15,163 nucleotides of DNA, taken from contig JAZLDA010000097.1 in the NCBI GenBank assembly GCA_045614505.1, positions 1 to 15,163 on the forward strand. Direction: 5' to 3'. The notes under the pieces are model-generated. The model had not been told where the DNA came from. It ran no database searches and was given only the letters and a program-made list of their open reading frames with translations. Shown here piece after piece: positions 5,746-12,936 of the stretch. The translations under genes were made by a program, and so were the position numbers. Positions within the stretch are counted from its first letter, which is position 1. The number at the start of each line of letters is the position of its first letter. This DNA comes from SIG607 sp045614505 (GTDB taxonomy: Bacteria > Bacillota > Clostridia > Oscillospirales > Acutalibacteraceae).

Positions 5746-6813
5746 ATGATCGAAACTACCGATTATAACATTGACGATTTTTCCGGACGTATAGTTTCTC
5801 CCGAATACAGCAACGATGATGGGGATTCGGAAATAAGCTTGAGACCGAAAAGTCTTGACGAATATGTAGGTCAGGAAAAAGCAAAGGACAACCTGCGGAT
5901 ATATATCAAAGCCGCTCTGCAAAGAAAAGAGTCTCTTGACCATGTTTTGCTTTACGGCCCTCCGGGACTCGGTAAGACAACGCTTTCTTCTATTATCGCA
6001 AAGGAAATGGGGGTAAATCTCAGAGTCACTTCGGGGCCTGCTATTGAAAAGCAAGGAGATTTAGTTGCTCTGCTTACGAACCTGAATGAGGGCGATGTTC
6101 TCTTTATTGATGAAATCCACCGATTGTCCAGAAATGTTGAGGAGATTCTCTATCCCGCAATGGAGGATTTTTCGGTTGATATAATTATCGGAAAAGGACC
6201 CTCTGCAAGGTCTATCAGATTAGATGTTCCTCATTTTACACTTGTCGGTGCAACGACAAGAAGCGGACAGTTAACGGCGCCGCTCAGAGACCGTTTCGGC
6301 GTTCTTTTGCGGCTTGAACTATATACTCCCGACGAGCTGGCACGCATTGTTACCCGTTCTGCTTCAATCCTTGACATTCCCATAGATTACGAAGGTGCTC
6401 TTGAAATAGCATCGCGTTCCCGAGGCACCCCGCGTATTGCCAACAGACTGTTAAAACGCGTTCGCGATATTGCGCAGATCGAATATAACGGAGAAATCAC
6501 CGTTGAGGTTGCAAGAGCCGCGTTATCACGCTTCGAAATTGATGAGCTCGGTCTTGACGAATTTGACAGGAGAATGCTCACAACAATTATTCGAAATTAT
6601 GGTGGCGGTCCTGTAGGTCTTGATACCCTCGCCGCAGCAGTCGGTGAAGAAGCTATTACAATTGAAGATGTTTACGAGCCGTATCTTATGCAAATTGGTT
6701 TTTTGACAAGAACGGCAAGAGGCAGATGTGTTACAAAACTTGCTTACGAGCATCTTGAAATTCCTGTGCCGTCTAGCTCGCCTGCTTCTGCACAGCAATC
6801 AATTTCCATTTAG
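5746..6813 (+). CDS. ruvB: Holliday junction branch migration ATPase RuvB
   Basis: RuvB is the hexameric AAA+ motor that drives branch migration with RuvA. The 355-residue protein shows Walker A GPPGLGKT (71-78), Walker B LFIDE (119-123) followed by IHRL, and the sensor 1 region GATTRSGQL with the downstream LRDRFG arginine motif. The sensor 2 region contains RGTPRIANRLL, and a winged-helix domain completes the C-terminus (YEPYLMQIGFLTRTARGR). The first 30 residues are a variable acidic extension. The ATG lies 3 nt after the ruvA stop. The adjacent ruvCAB order gives the whole RuvABC resolvasome in one transcript. Confidence 0.97.
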   Translation: MIETTDYNIDDFSGRIVSPEYSNDDGDSEISLRPKSLDEYVGQEKAKDNLRIYIKAALQRKESLDHVLLYGPPGLGKTTLSSIIAKEMGVNLRVTSGPAIEKQGDLVALLTNLNEGDVLFIDEIHRLSRNVEEILYPAMEDFSVDIIIGKGPSARSIRLDVPHFTLVGATTRSGQLTAPLRDRFGVLLRLELYTPDELARIVTRSASILDIPIDYEGALEIASRSRGTPRIANRLLKRVRDIAQIEYNGEITVEVARAALSRFEIDELGLDEFDRRMLTTIIRNYGGGPVGLDTLAAAVGEEAITIEDVYEPYLMQIGFLTRTARGRCVTKLAYEHLEIPVPSSSPASAQQSISI

Positions 6814-6831
6814 ATGAGAAGAGATAAATAA

Positions 6832-7704
6832 ATGAGATTTGCAAACGATTTTAATGATTACGAGCTCATAGACGCCGAGGGTGGGGAACGCCTTGAGCGT
6901 TGGAAGGATATTATCCTTATTCGTCCCGACCCACAGGTAATCTGGCGCTCTGAAAGAAAAGATTCTCGCTGGAAAGCACCCCACGCAGTTTACCACCGAA
7001 GCAATTCCGGCGGCGGCTACTGGGAAACTATTAAAAATGTTCCCGATGTCTGGGCAGTTAAATACCGTGATTTGACATTCAGACTTAAACCTATGGGTTT
7101 TAAGCATACTGGTCTTTTTCCGGAACAGGCTGTTAACTGGGGATTTGCTGCAGAAAAAATAAGAAACAGCGGTAGAAAAATCACTGTGCTTAATTTATTT
7201 GCTTATACCGGAGGAGCTACCATTGCCTGCCTTGAAGCAGGAGCATCTGTTACCCATGTTGATGCTTCTAAAGGTATGGTACAGTGGGCAAAAGAAAACG
7301 CTGAGGCAAGCGGGCTGTCAAGTGCTCCTGTCAGATGGCTTGTTGATGATTGCCTTAAATTTGTAAGGCGTGAAATTCGACGCGGTAACAAATACGATGC
7401 AATTATTATGGACCCGCCCTCTTACGGCAGAGGACCTAACGGTGAAGTTTGGAAGCTGGAACAGCAGATTGACGAGTTATTAAGTGAGACAGGTAAACTA
7501 CTCAGCGATGAACCGCTTTTCTTTATTCTTAATTCCTATACCGGTGGACTTTCGCCCACAATACTTAATTATATGGTTAAAACCTTAGTGGCGCCCGGCG
7601 GCAAAGGAATTGTTTTTACCGATGAAATCGGACTTAAAATATCCGCGCGCGACATAGTAATGCCTTGCGGAAATACAACGATATGGACTAATGATGAAAA
7701 CTAA
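6832..7704 (+). CDS. RlmI/RlmK-like class I SAM-dependent methyltransferase
   Basis: This protein probably methylates a base in rRNA using S-adenosylmethionine; the exact target cannot be read. The 290-residue protein has the glycine-rich SAM motif NLFAYTGG (121-128), an acidic ribose-binding residue at Asp144 (THVDASKG), Asp172/Asp173 after the next strand, and the catalytic-type motif DPPSYGRG (194-201). DPPxYGRG and NxFAYTGG are characteristic of the RlmI/RlmK/YccW group (COG1092-like). The N-terminal PUA domain of RlmI is missing, as in many shorter homologues. The ATG follows a purine-rich GAGAAGAG stretch 19 nt after ruvB. Its 3' end overlaps ecfA1 by 14 nt, which suggests coupled expression. 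Confidence 0.85.
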   Translation: MRFANDFNDYELIDAEGGERLERWKDIILIRPDPQVIWRSERKDSRWKAPHAVYHRSNSGGGYWETIKNVPDVWAVKYRDLTFRLKPMGFKHTGLFPEQAVNWGFAAEKIRNSGRKITVLNLFAYTGGATIACLEAGASVTHVDASKGMVQWAKENAEASGLSSAPVRWLVDDCLKFVRREIRRGNKYDAIIMDPPSYGRGPNGEVWKLEQQIDELLSETGKLLSDEPLFFILNSYTGGLSPTILNYMVKTLVAPGGKGIVFTDEIGLKISARDIVMPCGNTTIWTNDEN

Positions 7705-8542
7705 AGATAACATTATTGAAATTAGTAACCTCTCCTATATATATTCGGGAGAAGACTCGGAAAGCGTTCTCGAAAACTTTAACCTTAATATCGAACGCGG
7801 CTCTTTTACGGTTATTCTCGGTCATAACGGCTCTGGTAAATCAACACTTGCAAAGTTAATGAACGGTTTATTTAAACCCGCTTGCGGCACAGTAAGTGTT
7901 GACGGTATGTTGACCGATGACCCTGATAGCGAAATTGAAATCAAAAGGCGAGTCGGTCTTGTTTTTCAAAATCCCGATAATCAGATTATCTCCTCAGTAA
8001 TTGAAGAGGATGTGGCGTTTGGTCCGGAAAACTTAGGCTTTATGCCCGATGAAATCAGACAGCGTGTTGACTCGGCGCTGATGGCAGTGAATATGTACGA
8101 CTACCGAAAAAGTGCACCGCACAATCTTTCCGGAGGCCAGAAGCAGAGAGTAGCTATTGCCGGTATTCTTTCAATGACTCCGGAATGTATCGTTCTGGAC
8201 GAGCCTACCGCAATGCTTGACCCTCAGGGAAGACGTGAGGTTATGGAATCACTTATTGAACTCAACAAGAATCAGAACATAACCATAGTGCTTATTACTC
8301 ATTTTATGGAAGAAGCGCAGTACGCTGACAGAGTTCTTATTATGAACGACGGAAAAATCACCGGTGACGGTTCTCCTGAGGATATTTTCTCAAAACTCGA
8401 GCTATTAAAAGAGGCAGGTCTCAGTATTCCTCAAACCACCGAATTGCTGGAATTTTTAAGACGTAACGGCGTTAATATTAAAAAGGGAATTATCTCTGTT
8501 GAGGATTGCGCCGATGAACTGGCCAAAATTTTAAGCCATTAA
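7691..8542 (+). CDS. ecfA1: Energy-coupling factor transporter ATPase EcfA1
   Basis: This is one of two ATPases of an ECF transporter, which drives uptake of vitamins or transition metals through interchangeable S components. The 283-residue protein has Walker A GHNGSGKST (44-52), Q-loop Gln93 in VFQNPDNQI, signature LSGGQKQR (146-153), Walker B IVLDEPTAMLD (about 167-177), and switch His204 in ITHFMEEA. The VFQNPDNQ motif is typical of EcfA1. Two adjacent ATGs (7691 and 7694) are possible starts; either lies within the end of the methyltransferase gene, so translation is probably coupled. ecfA2 and ecfT follow directly. Confidence 0.95.
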   Translation: MMKTKDNIIEISNLSYIYSGEDSESVLENFNLNIERGSFTVILGHNGSGKSTLAKLMNGLFKPACGTVSVDGMLTDDPDSEIEIKRRVGLVFQNPDNQIISSVIEEDVAFGPENLGFMPDEIRQRVDSALMAVNMYDYRKSAPHNLSGGQKQRVAIAGILSMTPECIVLDEPTAMLDPQGRREVMESLIELNKNQNITIVLITHFMEEAQYADRVLIMNDGKITGDGSPEDIFSKLELLKEAGLSIPQTTELLEFLRRNGVNIKKGIISVEDCADELAKILSH

Positions 8543-8569
8543 CTATATTTTAAGAAAGGACGACCGATT

Positions 8570-9439
8570 TTGCCGATTTTACAAACGGAAAATCTCACAT
8601 ACACATATGCGCCGGGCACACCGTTTAGACACACAGCTGTCAACAATATTTCATTTTCGGTTGAAGAGGGTGAAATAACCGGCATTATCGGACATACCGG
8701 TTCGGGAAAATCAACGCTTTTACAGCTGTTAAACGGTCTTTTAAAACCTACAAGCGGCAAAGTATTGCTTCATGGCAAGGACATCTGGGACGAACCTAAA
8801 AAAATTGGATCTGTTCGTTTTAATATCGGTCTGGTTTTTCAGTATCCGGAATATCAGCTTTTCGAAGAAACCGTTCAGGAAGATATTGCCTACGGACCTA
8901 AGAATATGAAGCTTTCCCCGGAGGAAATAAAAAAAAGAGTTAATGAAGCATCAAAAACCGTAGGTCTCAAAGAAAGCCTTTTACAAAAATCGCCCTTTGA
9001 CCTCTCGGGTGGCGAAAAAAGAAGAGTTGCAATTGCCGGAATTATGGCGATGAAACCCGAAATCATTGTTTTTGATGAGCCCACTGCAGGGCTTGATCCG
9101 AATGGAAGAGAAACTGTTTTTAACGCTATTCGACAATACAGAAATCAGAATAATGCCACCATTATAATCGTGTCCCACAGTATGGAGGATATGGCGGCAA
9201 TCTGTGACAAAATTATTGTTATGAATAATGGCAATGCAGTTATGCACGCAACTGTAGATGAAGTTTTTAAAAACGCTTCAATGCTCAAAAATATTGGTCT
9301 GAATGTTCCTGCGGTTACTGATGTTTTTCTCAGTTTAAAGAGCAGAAACATAGATGTTCCCACAGACGTATATACTGTTGAAAGTGCTGCTTCGGCGCTT
9401 CTGTCTATTATCAAGGGAGGTGCATACCTTGATAAGTGA
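8570..9439 (+). CDS. ecfA2: Energy-coupling factor transporter ATPase EcfA2
   Basis: This is the partner ATPase that forms a heterodimer with EcfA1. The 289-residue protein has Walker A GHTGSGKST (41-49), Q-loop Gln91 in VFQYPEYQLF, signature LSGGEKRR (145-152), Walker B IIVFDEPTAGLD (about 165-176), and switch His203 in VSHSMEDM. LSGGE in place of LSGGQ and the VFQYPEYQLF motif are hallmarks of EcfA2. The start is TTG, supported by AAGGA (8556-8560) 9 nt upstream; no ATG suits the N-terminus MPILQTENLTYTY. It follows ecfA1 by 27 nt and overlaps ecfT by 11 nt. Confidence 0.95.
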   Translation: MPILQTENLTYTYAPGTPFRHTAVNNISFSVEEGEITGIIGHTGSGKSTLLQLLNGLLKPTSGKVLLHGKDIWDEPKKIGSVRFNIGLVFQYPEYQLFEETVQEDIAYGPKNMKLSPEEIKKRVNEASKTVGLKESLLQKSPFDLSGGEKRRVAIAGIMAMKPEIIVFDEPTAGLDPNGRETVFNAIRQYRNQNNATIIIVSHSMEDMAAICDKIIVMNNGNAVMHATVDEVFKNASMLKNIGLNVPAVTDVFLSLKSRNIDVPTDVYTVESAASALLSIIKGGAYLDK

Positions 9440-10241
9440 TATTACCTTTGGACAGTTTTTCCCGGGCGACTCCCTTATTCACAGGTTAGATCCAAGAATT
9501 AAATTCTTAATGCTGATTTTTATTATTGTATTTATCTTTCTCGCGACTGATTTTTTTGGTATGTCTCTGGCGCTTATCTTTTGTATTCTTATAATGATTT
9601 TATCAAAAGTGCCTCTGAAGATGTACTTGAAAAATATTAAAGCGATACTGCCTATACTGATTTTTACTGCAATTATAAATTCTCTCTATGTCAGAGAAGG
9701 GTCAGTCTTATTTGATAAATGGATAATAACTATAACCACAGGCGGCGTTTATAAGGCGGTATTTATGGCGATTCGAATCACGCTGCTTATTATAATCAGT
9801 TCATCTCTCACTTATACCACCACGCCGAATGACCTCACTGATGCAATTGAGAGACTGTGCAAACCACTGAAATTTATAGGTCTCGGCACAGCAGTTCATA
9901 TGCTTACTATGATGATGACTATTGCGCTACGTTTTATTCCCACGCTTATTGACGAAACACAAAAAATTATGAATGCTCAAAAGGCGCGCGGCGCGGATAT
10001 TGAAAGCGGTGGATTTTTAAGCAGAGTAAGGGCATTGATTCCTATTCTTATTCCTCTGATTATTCTTTCGGTGCGCAAAGCTTATGATCTTGCAGAAGCT
10101 ATGGAGTGCCGTTGCTACAACGGAGGTATCGGGAAACAGCGTATGAAACAGCTTCACATTAAGCTTAGAGATGTTTTTGCGGTTACGCTCTGCCTTGTTT
10201 GGGCTGGCGGAATAATCACACTGAGAATATTTATGGGGTAA
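9429..10241 (+). CDS. ecfT: Energy-coupling factor transporter transmembrane protein EcfT
   Basis: This membrane scaffold links the EcfA1/EcfA2 ATPases to S components. The start chosen is TTG at 9429, because GGGAGG (9415-9420) lies 8 nt upstream and the protein then begins MISDITFGQFFPGDSLIHRLDPR, the usual EcfT N-terminus. Earlier in-frame starts lie deep inside ecfA2. The result is 270 residues with hydrophobic segments at about 24-40, 44-60, 72-87, 108-128, 155-172, 200-214 and 247-266. The coupling-helix signatures are KARGAD (185-190) and AMECRCYNGG (224-233). The second is often an Ala-Arg-Gly or Ala-Arg-Cys motif; here Arg228 is kept but Cys precedes it. No S component is encoded in the window, consistent with a shared (group II) module. 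Confidence 0.94.
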   Translation: MISDITFGQFFPGDSLIHRLDPRIKFLMLIFIIVFIFLATDFFGMSLALIFCILIMILSKVPLKMYLKNIKAILPILIFTAIINSLYVREGSVLFDKWIITITTGGVYKAVFMAIRITLLIIISSSLTYTTTPNDLTDAIERLCKPLKFIGLGTAVHMLTMMMTIALRFIPTLIDETQKIMNAQKARGADIESGGFLSRVRALIPILIPLIILSVRKAYDLAEAMECRCYNGGIGKQRMKQLHIKLRDVFAVTLCLVWAGGIITLRIFMG

Positions 10242-10244
10242 TTT

Positions 10245-10979
10245 ATGCAAAGATATTTGCTGAAAATCGCATTTGACGGAACGGATTATCATGGCTGGCA
10301 AGTACAGCCAAACGGAATCACAGTTCAAGAGCAGTTACAAATTTCTATGAGTAAACTGTACGGTTTTGCGCCGGGAATAACCGGTTGCAGTCGCACCGAT
10401 GCAGGAGTTCATGCCAGTGAATTTTACTGTCATTTTGATTTAGAAAATAAGGTTCCTGCTGATGGGATAGTAAACGGACTGAATGCTGTTCTTCCTGAGG
10501 ATATTCGTGCTCTGAGCTGCATTGAAGTCAATGCTGATTTCCATTCGCGGTACGCAGCTAAAAGAAAAACCTATGTCTACAAAATTGACCGCAGAAGAAT
10601 TCAGGATCCGTTCTCGATTCGTTACAGCCTTCGCTATAGCGGAAAGCTTAATATCAGTGATATGCAGCATTTCTGTTCAACCCTTGTGGGAGAGCACGAT
10701 TTTGCCGGTTTTTCGTCAGCCGGCAGAAGTGTAAACGAAACGGTTCGTACTATATTCAGCTGTGAGATAAAAGAAACCGACCAATTATTATCTCTCTATA
10801 TAACAGGAAACGGGTTTTTATACAATATGGTACGGATAATTGTAGGAACTGCCATTGAGGTAGGTACCGGCCGAATCGATAAAAATATTGCTTTGAAGAT
10901 TTTTGAAACGAATGACAGAACTCTTGCTGGTGCAACTGCACCTGCAAAAGGTTTATTTTTAAAACAGATAACGTATTGA
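10245..10979 (+). CDS. truA: tRNA pseudouridine(38-40) synthase TruA
   Basis: TruA converts uridines 38-40 in the tRNA anticodon stem-loop to pseudouridine. The 244-residue protein is the family's usual length. The catalytic motif GCSRTDAGVHA (48-58) carries the nucleophilic Asp52, corresponding to Asp60 of E. coli TruA. Other family motifs are DGTDYHGWQVQPN near the N-terminus, KRKTYVYKI in the middle, and FLYNMVRIIVGT near the C-terminus. The ATG follows the ecfT stop by 3 nt. The ecfA1-ecfA2-ecfT-truA order is common in Firmicutes, where the cluster usually sits with ribosomal protein genes. Here it is next to ruvCAB instead. Confidence 0.97.
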   Translation: MQRYLLKIAFDGTDYHGWQVQPNGITVQEQLQISMSKLYGFAPGITGCSRTDAGVHASEFYCHFDLENKVPADGIVNGLNAVLPEDIRALSCIEVNADFHSRYAAKRKTYVYKIDRRRIQDPFSIRYSLRYSGKLNISDMQHFCSTLVGEHDFAGFSSAGRSVNETVRTIFSCEIKETDQLLSLYITGNGFLYNMVRIIVGTAIEVGTGRIDKNIALKIFETNDRTLAGATAPAKGLFLKQITY

Positions 10980-10988
10980 GGTGAAAGA

Positions 10989-12254
10989 ATGCCTAAATAT
11001 CAGAAAAATAAGCGCAGACGTCGTCATCATTTTGCGAAAATACGTACTACGGAAAACGTTGAAATGATATCTACTGAAAAAGAAGAAACGGAAAAGAAAC
11101 CAAAAAAGCTTTCATCTTTCAAGATTCTCAACGGAAAGAAGAAGGTAAAAAAAATCAGACGGCTTATCGCCTTGGGACTTATTATCGCAATAGCGTTTAC
11201 ACTTCTTCTTGTCTCTTTGTTTTCTCCAACGGGAATAGAGGAGATGTATTCGAATTTATCTGCTACATTCTCATTTGATTCAAAACTTCCCGTTGAGCTT
11301 TGCGGCTCCGAAACCTATAATATCAGTGATAAAAGCAATTACTTTTATCTGCTTTCTGATACATGTATTTCTGCAATTTCAAAAAACGGAAAGATATCTT
11401 TCAATGACAATCACGGCTTTTCTTCTCCCGTTCTTTGCGAAAGCGAAGCCAGATGTCTTGTGTACGATCAAAACGGAACCGGCGTTCGCATTTACAATGC
11501 AAAAGGGTTAGTTTTATCTTATGAAAGCAAAAATATAGTTTATGCCGCAGATATTGGTAGAAACGGTACCTTTGCTGTTGCAGGCAAGTCTGAAAATTAC
11601 ACCTCAATGGTGTCTGTTTTTAATAAAAAAGGCGAAATGCTTTACGAATGGTACTGCCCGGAGGAAACCATCAATTCGGTAGCTGTTGCTTCTAACGGCA
11701 AATCGATTGCCGTGGGTACAGTTTCGGTGGCAGGCGGTGAATTTGAAAGCACTGTTTATATACTTAAATTTGATTCCGCTGACCCTGTTTTTGAGAAACG
11801 ATACGACGGTGAGTTTATATACTCAATTAATTCAGTATCCCGAAAGAACTTTACTGTAGTTTGTGAAAACAAATGTGACATTATTGCCTGGAAAGACTAT
11901 TCGGTTACGAGCTACCAAACGGAATATAATATTAATTTTGTGAGGGCAACAGCAAAATACACTGCTATTGCTTCCTGCAGAGAAAATAATGACGGTAACT
12001 ATTCTTTTAGTGTTTATAACAAAAAAAGAAAGCTTGATTTAACCTTTAATTTTGAAGGTAATGTTGATGATTTTCAAATTGATGGTAATAATATATTCAT
12101 TTTAAGCGGCAATTCCGTATATCTTATTAACAGAAACGGAAAGATTGCCAAAACAGGCGAGTGCGGTTTCGGTACCGTAAAAATTGTGCCTGTATCCTCC
12201 GGCTCCTGCCTTGCAGTTGGTCATAATTCTGTTACTAAAATCAACTTACATTAG
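10989..12254 (+). CDS. DUF5711-like membrane-anchored protein of unknown function
   Basis: The biochemical function is not known to me. The 421-residue protein begins with about 57 very basic, lysine/arginine-rich cytoplasmic residues. A single transmembrane segment follows (about 58-79, LIALGLIIAIAFTLLLVSLF). A large extracellular domain completes it, rich in beta-strand-like repeats with recurring Asn-Gly turns (SKNGK, DQNGT, NRNGK) and FAVAG/IAVGT-type strands. That pattern suggests a beta-propeller. It resembles the DUF5711 proteins of Clostridia, a family recalled from memory and not searched here. It follows truA by 9 nt with the ribosome binding site GGTGAAAG, and is followed 9 nt later by a CvpA-family gene. 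Topology is positive-inside. Confidence 0.7.
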   Translation: MPKYQKNKRRRRHHFAKIRTTENVEMISTEKEETEKKPKKLSSFKILNGKKKVKKIRRLIALGLIIAIAFTLLLVSLFSPTGIEEMYSNLSATFSFDSKLPVELCGSETYNISDKSNYFYLLSDTCISAISKNGKISFNDNHGFSSPVLCESEARCLVYDQNGTGVRIYNAKGLVLSYESKNIVYAADIGRNGTFAVAGKSENYTSMVSVFNKKGEMLYEWYCPEETINSVAVASNGKSIAVGTVSVAGGEFESTVYILKFDSADPVFEKRYDGEFIYSINSVSRKNFTVVCENKCDIIAWKDYSVTSYQTEYNINFVRATAKYTAIASCRENNDGNYSFSVYNKKRKLDLTFNFEGNVDDFQIDGNNIFILSGNSVYLINRNGKIAKTGECGFGTVKIVPVSSGSCLAVGHNSVTKINLH

Positions 12255-12263
12255 GAGTAATTT

Positions 12264-12917
12264 ATGTCTCACTTTATACTGGACGCAATACTAGCTATTA
12301 TAATTGTTATTGGTATCATTTCAGGCATAAAACGCGGTGCAGTTAAAATTATTCTTTCTTTTGTCGCACTTATTCTTGCCGCATATCTGGCCTATATTTC
12401 AGCGACACCCACAGCGGTTTTTATTAACAATAAATTTATTGCTCCGTCTATATGTAATGACATTTATGAAGCGCTTGAAGACGGGGAAGATCCCACATCG
12501 GTATTTCCGGATTATATTACCGAAAATGCAGAAAAATTCGGTATAGATTTAGAAAACTTGAAAATAGCCGGCGGCGCTGCCGAAGAGGATATCACAAATT
12601 TTGTGGATACAAAATTTTCTCCGCTGATTGTTAGTGTGATTTCAACATTACTCATTTTTGTCTTATTTATATTACTTTCCATTATTTTCAATCTATTTAT
12701 AAAAATCTTTAACAAGCTTGTTAAACACAGTTTTGTTGGGCACATCAATTCTTTTTTGGGCGCAATTTTCGGCGCACTCAGCGGCTGTGTTATAGTTACG
12801 GTAATTTGCACTATATTTTCTCTTACAGTAAAATATGCTGTAAGATTGCCATTTAATATAACAGAAGAAACGGTTAATTCATCACTATTTTACAGTATCT
12901 TCTTATATGTATTCTAA
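12264..12917 (+). CDS. CvpA family membrane protein
   Basis: This is a small polytopic membrane protein. The family is named after E. coli CvpA (colicin V production) and is also linked to envelope stress and cell-surface functions; a precise role is not established in Firmicutes. The 217-residue protein has four hydrophobic segments, at about 4-20, 28-47, 120-148 and 164-188. The start LDAILAIIIVIGIISGIKRG matches the family's N-terminal pattern, with a conserved Gly and a basic residue after TM1. Between TM2 and TM3 lies a larger acidic loop (about 62-115), longer than in the E. coli protein. The ribosome binding site AGGAG overlaps the stop codon of the upstream gene. Co-expression with the DUF5711-like gene is very likely. 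Confidence 0.8.
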   Translation: MSHFILDAILAIIIVIGIISGIKRGAVKIILSFVALILAAYLAYISATPTAVFINNKFIAPSICNDIYEALEDGEDPTSVFPDYITENAEKFGIDLENLKIAGGAAEEDITNFVDTKFSPLIVSVISTLLIFVLFILLSIIFNLFIKIFNKLVKHSFVGHINSFLGAIFGALSGCVIVTVICTIFSLTVKYAVRLPFNITEETVNSSLFYSIFLYVF

Positions 12918-12936
12918 CCACTGAAAGGAAATCAAA

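Noticed and set aside
9354..9428. Longer EcfT N-terminus starting inside ecfA2
   Set aside because: The extra 25 residues read through ecfA2 in another frame with no ribosome binding site; TTG 9429 has GGGAGG at the right distance and gives the family's usual N-terminus.
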